64,000 nt of DNA from Flaccisagitta enflata (GCA_965153355.1 OZ231127.1:75020001-75084000); one strand, 5' to 3'. Numbered from the stretch's first letter, positions 30,193 to 43,040 are shown. A program made the numbers and translations. Notes: generated by a model not told the origin, from the sequence alone.

Positions 30193-30793
30193 GCACAAAT
30201 TGGAGAGAAAATTGCCTTTTTCATTACATCTTATACAAAATAGTATCTCATGATCTCAGTTAGTCATGCTAAAAGTTGAAACTAAGAACAGCTGATAAAA
30301 TTTCCATACATAGCCATGACATGTACTTAAGAAAAAATAGAAAATTCGATTTTGACATGTTTTTATTTGCATAGCTGTTTTTATTCAAAAAGGATGGTTG
30401 TTGCAACTTTTATGGCCCCTAGACAGAATGTTTGAGAATAAATGTATAAAGAGGAGATAGTTAGGTCATCTAGGAGGAGATTCAGTTAACAAAAGTGATA
30501 TATCAATCAAATTTAGACAAAAGATGCAATATTTTTTCACCAAAACAGAAATCTGTTGTGACTTTCTACTTATGTCCCTGTTAGTCTAAAAATGTATTCG
30601 GCTGTCTACCATTCATCATTTTTCATTATCTAAAGTATGAAAAATAACCTAGTTTTTAATTTTGAATATTAACTTGAAAGAATTTCTCCAAATATAGGTG
30701 TCTTTTCTGTAGATACGATGGCCAGTACGAGATTTTTTGCACACCCTGTCAGCAAATACAGTAGATGTTGTCTAGACTTGGAAATACGGGGAG

Positions 30794-31414
30794 TAACAGG
30801 GTCCAGAAATATATATAAAGTGTGATCTAATTCAATCCATTTGTCACAGGACCAACTAAAGGGTGGGGAATCAGCTCAGACCCCCCAAAGTCAAGATTTG
30901 GGCCGCTACCGCTACATATCTCAGGTCAAATGGCTATATAAGGTCAAAATTTAAAAATGGGAAATTTGAAAATCTGATTGCAGATTAAGAATCCTTGCAA
31001 AAAAAGTACTAAAAGGAAGTGTCTTTCATTTTTTGATATTCCAACTAGAACTTGGTGTAATTTAATTTCGAAAAATGAATTTGGTTTAAATTTACTCTTT
31101 TGTTTAAAATTTAATTAATTTTAACGTTTGATGACAATTTTGACTGCGTTCCAGATGGAATATCAAAAAAAGAAAGGCAGATTCTATAAGTACTTTTTTA
31201 CAAGGATTCTGAATCTGTAATCAGATTTTCAAATTTCCCACTTTGAAATTTTGACCTCATATAGCCATTTGACCTAAGATATCTAGCGGTAGCGGCCCAA
31301 ATCTTGACCGGAGAACTTTTTTGGGGGTCTGAGCTGATTTTTCATCCTTTAATTGGTCTTGAGACAAATGGATTAAATTAGATCACACTTTTTAAATATT
31401 TCTGGACCCTGTTA
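30794..31414. mobile_element. 621-bp foldback transposon with 10-bp target duplication
   Basis: Arms of roughly 250 bp beginning TAACAGGGTCCAGAAATAT are inverted copies. The direct repeat ATACGGGGAG flanks both ends exactly (30784-30793 and 31415-31424). It has no coding capacity. The 10-bp duplication and TAAC start are shared with the larger element at 33337, which suggests a Mutator-like or Foldback type. Confidence 0.85.
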
Positions 31415-31419
31415 ATACG

Positions 31420-31975
31420 GGGAGCTCATCACCTAAGTATCAGTATAGAGAGGGGACTGATATTCTACTGGTTTAATATATAAGTTGAGGATGTGGTATG
31501 GCGTCCCCCTACGATTTATCTTTGGAAAAAAAAACTTTCAGAATAGAATTATAGGAACACTCGCTTTTTACAAAATTTCAGTTTCACTTATTAGCTCTAA
31601 TGGCAAAACCAGCTCAGAATTCGAACCTTCTAATAAGTTGATCAGGACGATGTTAGATCCGAAGTCAAGTGAGTTAACTACTTGACCAATTCTAGCAACT
31701 GTTGGAATAGAACAAAGAAAATTTGATTTAGTAAATTCAAGGGATAGAGCTGCCATGCCCCATCGTCAACCGTTTGGAACATAGCGTTGTACACACACAA
31801 TTTCCTTCGTTAAAATGGTAATCAGGATATGAGGGCCCCCGTAATTCCAAGTATAGATAGACGACATCTAATGAGGGTGAAATACTTTTCCGAAAGTTGC
31901 TATCGTTTCAAACACCTGTTTTATACACTTTCATAAAGTTTTCCACTCGATGTTATAGATGATCAAATATGTTTA
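31420..31975. other. Gene-free stretch
   Basis: No gene with splice or homology support and no repeat ends seen. It separates the 621-bp foldback element from the AGTCGCGGAC repeat that hosts the hAT-like insertion. Confidence 0.5.
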
Positions 31976-32357
31976 TTTTCAGTCGCGGACTAGCGACCCT
32001 ATATGAGATATTGACCATCCTTCGGTCCGTGAGCACCAACCCATTGCATAACGACTTCTGTAGTAACGCCATTTCCGGTATTCTCCATGGCAACGTAACG
32101 CCATTTTGGCGTCTATATGGCGTTATTTGAGGCGTTACTATTAATGTCATTGCTGTCACTTTTTTGTCCATCTTTTTTACTCATTATGGATTTTTTGTGA
32201 TCATTTGAAAAAAAACTCAAGATAGAAAGAATGTTATATAATATATTGACCATCAATCAGACATACACATTATGGAGGAGCGGGGAGCGCCGCTCCTCGG
32301 AATGGATGGAAACTTGTTGGAAGGGAAGGGAAGGGAAGGAAGGGAAGGAAGAGGGAA

Positions 32358-32421
<64 letters not shown>

Positions 32422-33336
32422 AGGAAGGAAAAGAAAAAAAAAAAAAGAAAGAAAGAAAAAAGGGAGGAAGAAGGAAAAAGAGAGAGGAATAATGAAGGAA
32501 AAAAAAAAAGAGGAAGAGAAAAAGAAGGGCAAAAAAGCTTAGAACGACCAAAAAATTTAACATGCTGATGGGTCTATCACATCTCAGAGGCTGTTATTCA
32601 CTTTAAAGTGTCAGCCCCACTTTTTTCCTTGATTAGGTTTAGAACTGTGTTATTGGTATTGTATATCTTAAAATGAAAAAAAAAAGCATATTTCTGCATA
32701 TTCTTGCTTTATTCTGTATTTTGATTGCTATAAGACAGGAGATGGTTAAAAAATCATGTCGGAAACTTTGAGGTTGAAATCCCTGCCCCTCGGAAGGTTT
32801 GAAAGATGTGTATATCTGCCATCAATAATGATTTTTTTCATTTTTCATTTTTCAATTTTCACTTTTCAATTTTCACCTTTAATTTTTTACTTTTCATTTT
32901 TTCATTTTTTCATTTTTATTTTTCACTTTTTAGTTTTAAATTTTTTCTTTATTTTCTTTTTATTTTTTGACTGTTTCATTTTTTTCTTTTTGACTGTTTT
33001 CTTTTTTTTTTTTCCTTTTTTCTTTTTTTTCTTTTAATTTTTCCACTTTTAATTTCTATAGATAGTTTTGTTTTTTTTAATCTTTAATATTTAAAGTTTC
33101 ATATTTGAATTCTAGTTTCATATACTTTATTTATTCTTTTAAATTTTTACATAAAAATATTTATATATTCCTTTTATCAAGAATGTTTTGATAGAAAGTG
33201 ACCAAAGTTTGAAAATGATCAATCTTTCTCCGACATGCTTAACATTAGATTCGATAACATCGATGTCACATAAATGCTGAAACGATTTTCTCGGTTTTGG
33301 TCTCAGTCTCTCATAGAGAGATAAATACAGAGATAC

Positions 33337-35962
33337 TAACTATATTTTTTTTTGTCAACATGAAAGTTTTCTCTAGGTGGCGCCCCCTATCTTGGGTGCT
33401 TTTGCATGGGGAATCCATTGGTGAAGTCAAAAATGCAAAAAAACGATGTTTAGAACTTGCCCTGGCCCGGTAACGAGCATATATGCCCTTTTCACTCATT
33501 TTTTGCCATTTTTTGTCAGTTTTCAAAGATGAAGTTGCATTTAAATCACAAAAATTGCATAAATATACCTCCAATAGATGAATTAAGTCCACCTGAAACA
33601 TTTATGAGCAGCTTGGCCCTCTTATGGGGGAATAATTGGCTCTTAGGGCCCCGTATTGAGCATTTTTTGAACAAATAAGCAGTAAATTATCGATTATTCT
33701 TCATTTATTGGTATAATCCTCCTTACTCAATCTCTATGTTATGTTAAATTGATAGAGAATTTTTCAAAAGCCCTGATGTTGCATGGGGCTGAGCAGGGGA
33801 AGAGGTTATCAGGCATTTCAGCCAAGGCATCATTGAAAAAAAAGCCCATAACGAACACGGTTAATATTTATAAGTCGCGTGCAATACTTACATTTAGAAT
33901 GACATAGAATGATTAGAATGACTTAGAATGACTTGGTATACCCTAAAATAACCTTAAATGACTTGAAAAAATGAAATTGTTAAAAAAAAGTTTAAGTGTG
34001 GGACTGACAAACCTACCAACAGAGGGATGGATGGACAGACATAGCGGGGTGTAGAGTCGCGTGCACGCGACTAAAAAGTCAAGTTTAGCTGATGAACTGA
34101 CCAATCATTTGGACATGGCATAGTGTAAATCAATATCTCCTTTTGATGGTTTATCTTGCAGAAGTGGGCAGTTTTTGAATAATCAAGGTCACCTGAGACA
34201 TTTTACTCAAGTAGTCCTGTCTCATGATAGTAAATGAACAAATTTTGCCTCGATATGAACATTATTCAAGCAAAAAAGGGATAATTATGTGATAAACTGT
34301 TTACTGTAAACAAAGGTCACCCGAGATATATATCTCCAGTAACCCTGTTTTATGATAGGAAATTAATAAAGTTGTGGCCTAGGTATGATCATTTCTCTAG
34401 CAAAAAGTGATGACTTTCACAATAAACTGTTTATTGTCAATAAGTGTGATAACTTGCAATAAACAACTTGTTTCAAATTGTGTGTGTGTGTGTTCGCGAA
34501 TATGTGTAAAAGGGATTGGGGATTGTATGCCCCTGCCCACCTATCCATTATAATATCATATTCCAGGGTTACTTATTACAGACCATTTTACTCACTATGA
34601 AGGCATTTATTTGTAGGGGAAAGGAAAAGGTTGAGTAGCAACAAAAGGTAAAGAAATGAGAGGTGGGGGGAAAAAGAAACAGATGGGGAAAAAAACATTG
34701 ATGAATCCAAGTGAAAGAGAACAAGTCATTTAAAGATTGCTTGTGGTGTTTAGCTGCAGAAGTTAGGTGAGAGTAGGGCAGAGGCTCTAAAGGGCCAATG
34801 TCCTGTTGAACATAGGGGTGAATTTCCTCAGTTGAAATGGGCAAATTGGACAACTTCAGGAGACCTACGATGAACATGGGGGGTCCAAATATTGAAAATT
34901 TTGAAAAAGATTGATTATTGAAGAGGCTAGGTTTGGGCAGTTGTGGGCTTGTGAAAGTTGATTTGAATAAATGATAATAGATTTAATGTTAAGTGCCTGA
35001 TTACTTGGTTACTTGATTTAATTGTCAAGTAAAGCTGAATAAATTAAAATAAACAATAATTCTAACAATATCTTTAAATAAGGCTAAATTGCAAAAAAAT
35101 GCTTTTCTGATCAATGCTTCTACATTATCCTTAAACATAAGCTCACTGGTTCAGAAATGAGAGCAATTTAAAGAAAAACAGTTGAACCAATATTTCTACA
35201 ATTTTCCTAAATTTCTAAATTTGCAGAATCTCATTAACAGTGGCACAAGTATCAGAATAATCATATCTTTTCCAGAAAATCCTTGAAATCTGCTAACTGC
35301 TAACTCTCATCTTCCAGGGGCTTCTTTCAGAATTTGGCTAGCTTGTCTAGTTTTTGCATAATCTCCTTATCTTTTATTGCAGTAGAGAAAAATCATACTG
35401 TATCAGCCATTCTTTGGCTTAAAATCAACCGTCCAAGGCCTTTTATCAGCCCTCTCATGATATTACACTTAAAACTTTGCAAAATTCTGCTTTTGCATGC
35501 CCATAACAGCACAAACCTAGTCTCTTCAAGCCTTTTCAAAAGCCTAATTCTGACTATGTTCTTCCCAGGTCTCCTGATCTTTTACTCTGATGTCTCCTTC
35601 AATTTTGGCTATTCCAACTTACTGAGGAAATACACTTCTATATTCATGATCATTAGCCTTTTTGGGCCAATGCCTTACTCTCACCGCACTTCTACAGCTG
35701 AACACCACAAGTGATCTTCAAATGACTTGATCTCTTTCATTTACTCTTCATCAATATTGCTTTCTCCATCTATTTCTTTTTCCCTCCCCTCTTTTTTTTA
35801 CCTCTTGTTACTACTCAACTTTTTTTTTTCCCCAACTAATAAATACCTCTATAGTGAGTTACGTGATCTCTAACAAATAACCCTGGAATGAAATAAAATT
35901 GATAGGCAAACTACCCTCATTCCCTTTTACACAGACACACTTACACACACACTTACACACAC

Positions 35963-36007
<45 letters not shown>

Positions 36008-37022
36008 CTCACCCTCAGGGTCTTAAATGCAAGTTATCACAATTGTTTACAGTAAACAGTTTATCAAAGAATCATCACTTTTTTGCTTGAATAATGTTCA
36101 TATCGAGGCAAATTTTGTTAATTTCCTATCATGAGACAGGATTACTTGAGTAAAATGTCTTAGGTGACCTTGATTATTCAAAAACTGCCAACTTCTGCAA
36201 GATAAACCATCAAAAGGAGATGGAAATTTACACTATGCCATGTCCAAATGATTGGTCAGTTCATCAGCTAAACCTAACTTTTTAGTCGCGCGTATGCAAC
36301 TCTACATTCTGCTTTGTCTGTCCATTTATCTCTCTGTTGGTTGGTTTGTCAATCCCATACTTATACTTTTTTTTAACAATTTCATTTTTTCAAGTCATTT
36401 AAGATTATTTTAGGGTATACCAAGTCATTCTAAGTCATTCAAATCATTCTATGTCATTTTAAATGTCAGTCTTGCATGCGACTTATAAGTATTAACCATG
36501 TTTGTTATTTATGGACTTTTTTTTCAATGATGCCCTGGCTGAAATGCCTGAGAACCCCTTCCCCTGCTCAGCCCCATGCAACATTTGGGCTTTGAGAAAT
36601 TTTCTATCAATTCAACATAACATAGAGATTAAGTAGGGAGGATTATACCAATAAATGAAGAATAATCGATAATTTACTGCTTATTTGTTCAAAAAATGCT
36701 CAATACGGGGCCCTAAGAGCCAATTATTCCCCCATAAGAGGGCCAAGCTGCTCATAAATGTTTCAGGTGGACTAAATTCATCTATTGGAGGTATATTTAT
36801 GCAATTTTTGTGATTTAAATGCAACTTCATCTTAGAAAACTGACAAAAAATGGCAAAAAATGAGTGAAAAGGGCATATATGCTCGTTACCGGGCCAGGGC
36901 AAGTTCTAAACATCATTTTTTTGCATTTTTGACTTCACCAATGGATTCCCCATGCAAAAACACCCAAGATAGGGGGGCGCCACCTAGAGAAAACTTTCAT
37001 GTTGACAAAAAAAATATAGTTA
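33337..37022. mobile_element. 3.69-kb foldback transposon with 1.6-kb arms, nested in the hAT-like element
   Basis: Arms begin TAACTATATTTTTTTT and are inverted copies over about 1.6 kb each, with a non-palindromic centre of roughly 34965-35490. The direct repeat ACAGAGATAC flanks it (33327-33336 and 37023-37032), and the unsplit hAT-like copy at 40224-41231 shows the empty site with one ACAGAGATAC. Each arm carries its own AGTCGCG-family element (33873-34076, 36282-36486) and remnants of a GGGCAGCGG-family end (about 34773-34830, 35655-35680). The peptide-like open frame shared by the arms is out of frame between them, so it is not a gene. A Mutator-like or Foldback origin is inferred from the 10-bp duplication. 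Confidence 0.9.
35920..36008. repeat. (CA)n microsatellite in one arm of the foldback element
   Basis: ACACACTTACAC words lead into about 45 bp of pure CA. The opposite arm has only a short GTGTGTGTG at 34482-34492, so the tract grew or shrank after the arms formed. Confidence 0.85.
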
Positions 37023-37318
37023 ACAGAGATACAGTGAGACAGACAGACAAACAAACAGACAGACTAACAGACAGACATATACATTTCGTTTTATGTTTAT
37101 TAACTAGCTTTAGATAGCTTTGAATAGCTTCAAATAGTTGTAAATAGCTTTTGATAGCTTTTTATAGCTTTATATAGCTTTAACTAAACCGTAACGACCA
37201 GAAACGAAGTCGTAATATGCAAAAATCGTAACTATAGTGTCTTTGATGCTATTGGGGAATAGCAAAACGTGACAAAAAACGGGTTTCCGAATTTTCTACG
37301 CAATCCGTTGGTGAGCAC

Positions 37319-38200
37319 TAGTCAGAAAGTGGTACAACAAGCGTCAAAATTGCTTGAGTTTGGTGGGGGTGGGGGGGTTGGACGCTCAGTTCCACCCTTC
37401 CGCGACAACCCGTTACTTGTTCCATGTCGGTACATGCTTGACGCCCCTTTGCAGAAGCCACCATGCCATGGTTCCTGATCAAGCCAAATCGGTTTCCCAA
37501 ACGGCTGTATGCTGCTACCAATGATTGACGCCTAATTATCTCCATCAAAATGGAATATTTCTACAATTCTTGAATCATCCTTTTGTCGAAAACTAAATGA
37601 TACGCAAATCAATGTTAAAGCTTTTTCCTCACAATTAATTTTCATTCAGGTTACAAAATGACAAAATCTTCAAACTTTCAAAATTGACTGCATACCGAAT
37701 GATCGCCATTACAATGGAAAGTATCTTAATAACTGCTGCATTCGGGTGTGTCAATATGCAAAAGGTTTTTTGATCAAATTGTCATCATTAAGGAGTGTTA
37801 GGACATTAATTCTAAGATACTTACCATTTTTCTTTTTCCAAATTTCATTCATCTTCCGTTTTTTTCTAAATCCCCATTTAGCCCCTAATTTGTATATTGT
37901 AATGCAGCTGATTTTGCACCTGGATTGTTGATGACAAGGAAAAACATCAAAATACATTGGTTCTCTTATTTCTTATACTATAAAAAAGCTTCAAAATTGC
38001 AGTCCCCGACTGGGGACTGCAATTATTGAAGCTTTCTCGTCGCGTAAACGCGACTCGAGAGGATACACGACAAAAAAAAAAAAAAAAAATCTGAAAAAAA
38101 AATTCCAATAGCATTTTGGAGACAAAAAAACCTGATAGTATTAACAAAAGAGGATGATGATAACAACAGTGAATGATAATGACAACCAATACCTTGTCTA
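37319..38200. other. Gene-free stretch
   Basis: No gene seen. It holds a poly-G run near 37365-37378 and, at 38002-38027, a GCAGTCCCCGACTGGGGACTGC hairpin-like palindrome beside AAGCTTTCTCGTCGCGTAAA, a relative of the AGTCGCG family. Confidence 0.5.
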
Positions 38201-38203
38201 TAA

Positions 38204-38490
38204 TGGCATACCTTGAAGTCCATGACGGCATACCTTGAAGTCCATGACGGCATACCTTGAAGTCCATGACGGCATACCTCGAGATCCATGACGGCATACC
38301 TTGAGATCCATGATGGCATACTTTGAGGTCCAAGAGGGCATACCTTGAAGTCCATGACGGCACACCTTGAGATCCATGACGGCATACCTTGAGATCCATG
38401 ACAGCATACCTTGAGATCCATGACGGCATACCTTGAGGTCCAGGAGAGCATACCTTGAGGTCCATGACGGCACACCTTGAAGTAGAGGGA
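38204..38490. repeat. 22-bp minisatellite (CCTTGAAGTCCATGACGGCATA)
   Basis: About 13 imperfect units with period near 22 bp. Two minus-strand open frames (up to 195 aa) run through it because the unit lacks stops in those frames. A shorter array of the same unit is at 45018-45155. Confidence 0.9.
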
Positions 38491-38499
38491 GGTGTAAAA

Positions 38500-40195
38500 C
38501 ATGGTTGGGCCTTAAAAAGTTGCTGTAACACCAAAACTCGGCCATCAAAGTGGGAAGTTGCATGTATCCTGACAGACTAGAAACATAGTTGGACCCAAAT
38601 TTACTGAGAGGGGTCGGCGCATTGCCCTTATTGACCATCTATGCTGCACCAATGATTTCATGTGAAAAAAAAAAACTACTTTCAGCATATTTCCCATTGC
38701 CCAACTGTAATACTTTTCTCTATGAAGTTGGATTATGTGCAAAGGTCTTTCTAGGACAGGATTTGTACAGAACTATGATGTTTCTGACCCAACCTGTTGA
38801 AATTGCAGCAACTTGCTGCAATTACATCATGAATTTGCAGCAAATTGCTGCAATCCACCAATTTTAAGCTGAAAACGCATAGAGTTCATTTTAATCATTG
38901 AATGAGCGTTCTTGTGATAATTTAGGCCCCTTAAAAAGTTTTAGGATATACAGCAACCTGCTCAAAGTGCAGCATCTTCACTGCCCTTCTTTTGACTTGT
39001 AAAATATGCAGCAACTTGCAGCAAATCTCTTCAGAGGCACCTTTCAAGCCAAGCGAGATGTTTTACTACATGAATTAAAGAAAAATGCGCACCTTTTCAT
39101 TTGCTGATAAAACTGACTTAAAAAGTGTTAGAAATTTTTTTTTTAGAGAAAGTGATTTTGAAGATTTTCAAATTATCTTTCATTCTAGACCAATCCCAGA
39201 TCTGTATCTTCAACGGTTCAGGAGCAAGAGCTCTCTAAAGTGAGACAATATTTTGCTGAATTGCATCTTTTTCAAAGGAACTGCAAAAACGAATTTGGCA
39301 ACATTTTTACTCAAACTAATGCCATTTCTAACCGAAAAAAAAAAAATGAGATACCAGATTGGCGCCAAATGAGAGAGTTTTTCAAGAGCTTCAAAATGGT
39401 CGAAGATTTTAATTAGTTTTTTTGATTTTCAATGGCGCAATCAGCCATTCAAAAGTGCGTCTTTTTTTTAAATTCATATACTACGCGACTCAAAAAAAAG
39501 CCGCACCCTATTTTGAGTGGAAGGATAAGAAAAACAAACGATTTGAACATATTTTTGTTGAAGTGATTTAAAAGATTTTCAAATTTTCCTTCAATCTAGA
39601 CCAATCCCAAATCAGTATCACAAACGGTTTAGGAGCTAGAGTTTGTCAAAGTTATCTTCTAACTTGCAAAAATGCTCATTTTTTAATGGGGTTGCAAACT
39701 GAAAATGCCAATGTTTTTACTCATTCTTATGCCATTTCTAAACGAATAAAGCTAGAATTTCCGGATTGGAGCCAGATGAAAGATCTTTTCAAGAGCTTTC
39801 TAATATTCTAAGATTTTTTTTAGTTATTTTGAAATTCAGTATGACAATCTGCTATTTAAAAGTGCAGCTTTTTTTTATGAGTCGAGTAGTAGTAAAGCAT
39901 TACTACCCATTTTGAAGCAAGTCGGTATACTTGATAATCCCAGTTGAGTGAGAATTGGCAAGGGTAGCAATGTGGAAGACCAGCCAGGCACTATGGCAGC
40001 AGCATCAATGCCAATATAACCAAATGTGACCAATGGACAGACAAACAGAAGGACTAACAGACCAACCTATGAGCAAACCTGTACATTCTGCTTTCCTTCC
40101 AAGTAGCAGGATTTGCCTACTCAATCCTTCCAACTTATCTTTATTTTTGATGTTTTTGATAACTGCTATGTTTCCAGCATTAAAAAAAGAGCTTT
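38500..40195. repeat. Gene-free stretch with a direct repeat of about 280 bp
   Basis: Two diverged copies at about 39150-39425 and 39545-39835 share AGATTTTCAAATT, CTAGACCAATCCCA and GGATTGGNGCCA in the same order. Short words TTGCAGCAA recur at 38805-39020. No gene is supported. Confidence 0.6.
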
Positions 40196-40223
40196 TTTTA
40201 GTCGCGGACACCCAACTCTAGAC

Positions 40224-41231
40224 CAACGGATTGCGTAGAAAATTCGGAAACCCGTTTTTTGTCACGTTTTGCTACTCCCCTATAGCATAAAAGACACTAT
40301 AGTTACGATTTTTGCATATAACGACTTCGTTTCTAGTCGTTACGGTCTATTTAAAGCTATATAAAGCTATCAAAAGTTATGTAAAGCTATTTACAACTAT
40401 TGAAGCTATTTGAAGCTCTTCAATGCTTTTTAAAGCTAGTTAATTAATGTAAAATGAAATATCTGTCTCTCTGTCCATCTGTCTGTCTGTCTGTCTGTCT
40501 ATCTGTCTCACTGTATCTCTGTAGTTATCTCTCTATGAGAGACTGAGACCAAAACCAAGAGAATCATTTCAGCATTTATGTAACCTTGATGTTATCGAAT
40601 CTTATGTTAAGCATGTTGGACAATGATTGATCATTTTCATACTTTTGTCTTTTTCTACCAAATTTTTGATAAAAAGGATATATAAATACTAATACGTAAA
40701 AATTTTAAAGAATAGATAATAAAAGTAATGAAACTAGAATTTTAATATGAAACCTTCGATATCAAAGGTTTAAAGAAGAAAAAAAACTGTATATCAAAAA
40801 TTAAAAGTGGAAAAATAAAAGGAAAAAAATCAAAAAAGAAGAGTCAAAAAGAAAAAAAATAAGAAAAAATAAGAAAAAAAAATAAGAAGTGAAAAATGAT
40901 AAGTCAAAAATGAAAAGTCAAAAATGAAAAGTCTAAAATTAGCGGTGAAAAGTAAAAAAATAAGAAATAAAACGTGAAAAGTGAAAAATGAAAGGTGAAA
41001 AAAGTTATTATTAATGGTGAATTTATTATACAACATTCTTTCTACCTTTAGTTTTGTTTTCAAATGATCACTAAAAATCCATAATCAGTAAAAAAGATGG
41101 TTAAAAAAGTGACAGCAATGACAACAATAATAACGCCTCAAAAAACGCCATGTAGACGCCAAAATGGCGTTACGTTGCATTGGCAAATACCGGAAATGGC
41201 GTTACTACAGAAGTCGTTATGCAATGGGTTG
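40224..41231. mobile_element. hAT-like non-autonomous element, unsplit copy (1,008 bp)
   Basis: Ends CAACGGATTGCG and, inverted, CAACCCATTGCATA. The direct repeat CTCTAGAC flanks both (40216-40223 and 41232-41239), matching the nTCTAGAn preference known for the Ac group of hAT. It is in inverse orientation to the copy at 32037 and shorter, mainly because the purine and T-rich tracts are smaller. ATAGCTTT-type 10-mers near 40345-40440 occur in both copies. It sits in an AGTCGCGGACACCCAACT repeat. No transposase gene. Confidence 0.88.
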
Positions 41232-41459
41232 CTCTAGACTTTGCCGTGTTGGTTGGCCTGTCTGTCCATCGGTAACAGTTCTGAATTGCGAGCGGTTTTT
41301 GCCATACTGCCCCTGCGCAGTGATCCACAACTGTCCTGCCGTGTATCCATCCTTGTTTCTATCACATTAGTAAAGTGTGCACCTTCTAGTGTGATGGTAA
41401 ACAAACCCAAGAGGGCAACAGTTACGTGCGTCTGGAAATGACAAACAAAAGAGCTAAAA

Positions 41460-42093
41460 CATGTCAAAATATTAAAAAATGTTAAAAAATATTAAAAAAT
41501 GTTGAAAAATGTTCAAAAATATCAATTAATGTAAAAGAATGTAAAAGATAGTTAGAAAACATAAAAAATGTTCAAAATGTTCAAAATTTAAAAATGTGAC
41601 CAACGGAGAGACAGACAGACTGCCCAACAGAGCAAGGTGGAGTTGCGTGCACGCAACCAAAAACAATATCATATTGACTTTGTACGACATCCTATCTATC
41701 TTTTCATCTTTCTGTTGTCAAATGCATGAGTATTCTTTTCTATCACTGCCCCTGCCCACCCGCACGCAACTTAGATAGCTGTGCCGCTGAATTAGTGTAG
41801 GGAATGCCCATGAATTAGTCTAGTGATGAAATGGTGAGAGGGGCAACGGCTCCAAAGGGACCAATGACCTATGCTTGGGCTGATGGAAATTATGAATTCG
41901 TTTTGAGACTGAACTCGATCTTCACAAGACATGATCGAGAATAGACTAACAAAAAATAATCAATCTTCCTCAATCATCCTGTTAATTTGTATGAAAACAA
42001 CAGTAAAAAAATCAGAATCTCTGGCTGTCTGTTGTTAGACTCTTATTGGGTGAAGATGTGTCCTGACTGTGAATGTCCCTGTTATAAATTTTA
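41460..42093. repeat. Repeat fragments
   Basis: ATGTTNAAAAAT words at 41463-41595 form a short imperfect array. An AGTCGCG-family end (GGAGTTGCGTGCACGCAACC) is at 41639-41658, and a GGGCAGCGG-family end variant (GGGGCAACGGCTCCAAAGGG) at 41840-41870. No gene. Confidence 0.5.
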
Positions 42094-42101
42094 CGCAAAA
42101 C

Positions 42102-42401
42102 CAGGCCTGTATATTGTTCCGTATTCCCCCCCCCCGGTGGGGGGGGGAAAATAATCAAAGGGTTTGAAAAAAGAGAAAAAAAAGAAAACTTGGGGAAAAT
42201 ATAACTTTTGGCAGTAAAAAATCATAAAACACGATAAGTTAAACACAATTTAACACTATTTAAACCTTAAACACCCAGTTTTAGTGGTTTATGGGGAAGA
42301 AAAACATTGATTTGGTAACGCGACGCGATGCGTCGCGGGGAAGAAAATCAAAGGCAGGGGGGGGAAAATAATCAAAGGTTATGGAATTATATACACCCCT
42401 G
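42102..42401. mobile_element. 300-bp hAT-like miniature element
   Basis: Ends CAGGCCTGTATAT and, inverted, CAGGGGTGTATAT. The 8-bp direct repeat CGCAAAAC flanks both (42094-42101 and 42402-42409). It contains CGCGACGCGATGCGTCGCG, a strong hairpin, and poly-C/poly-G runs near the ends. A nearly identical inverted copy lies at 56868-57156. Confidence 0.9.
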
Positions 42402-42409
42402 CGCAAAAC

Positions 42410-43040
42410 AAATAATGTATGGGATATTGGGAGGGTCAAGAGACAAATGGATGTAAATATACCTTAGATTGATGCATGACATCCCTGCGGCATATAAGTG
42501 TCAAGAAATGCGTTTTTTTGCGCAAGCAAAACAGACATATGGACTGGTTGAGCGATGGATGGAAAGATAGACCTACAGAAAAACCATCCTCAAGGGATGC
42601 GAGGACACATCTAAAAAGCACCTTGGACAAAATCCAAATTGAGTGTCCGTCTCTAGACTTGAAACAAAGATATCACAAAATACAGTAGAACCTCACTCAC
42701 GGATTTCAGGGGAATAATTTTTTCTTCTGTTATGGGCAGACTTCTGTTATTGCTAACAAAAGAAACTTGAAGGGACCATGAATTTGCGTTTGCTATAGTT
42801 GGAATTTCGTTGGTGGCTGGTCCGTTAGAGCTGGGTTCAACTGCTTTTGACTGGATAGAAGATTATCAAAATTCCTAATCATATTACGCAGAAAAACAGA
42901 CAAAATAATTCAAGGAAAAAAGAATAAATGGAAAATTGTACTAAGATTTATCTGTCCGTCCATTATAATCACTATGCCCCAATTGAAACAAAAACATTTA
43001 ATGAGTCATCATTTGTTAGTTCATGCATGAATGATTAACA
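42410..43040. other. Gene-free stretch
   Basis: No gene and no recognisable repeat ends were found here. Confidence 0.5.

Larger units (their letters stand above)
32037..37310. mobile_element. hAT-like non-autonomous element, split by a foldback element
   Basis: Ends are CAACCCATTGCATA and, inverted, CAACGGATTGCGTA. The direct repeat GTGAGCAC lies immediately outside both (32029-32036 and 37311-37318), an 8-bp duplication of the form nTnnnnAn known for the Ac group of hAT. Removing the nested element (33337-37022 plus one target copy) leaves about 1.58 kb. It inserted into an AGTCGCGGAC-family repeat at 31980. A GGAA/GAAA tract (32310-32530) and a T-rich tract (32820-33060) explain the basic and hydrophobic open frames. 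No transposase gene. Confidence 0.85.

Noticed and set aside
32231-32568. Lys/Glu-rich open frame
   Set aside because: Encoded by GAAA/GGAA repeats inside the hAT-like element.
33311-37117. Similar open frames in both arms of the foldback element (YARYRARASSKH)
   Set aside because: The copies shift frame relative to each other after about 40 codons, as expected for non-coding arms.
37947-38638. Three overlapping minus-strand open frames of 146-195 aa
   Set aside because: They follow the 22-bp minisatellite, whose unit lacks stops in these frames. No splice or family support.
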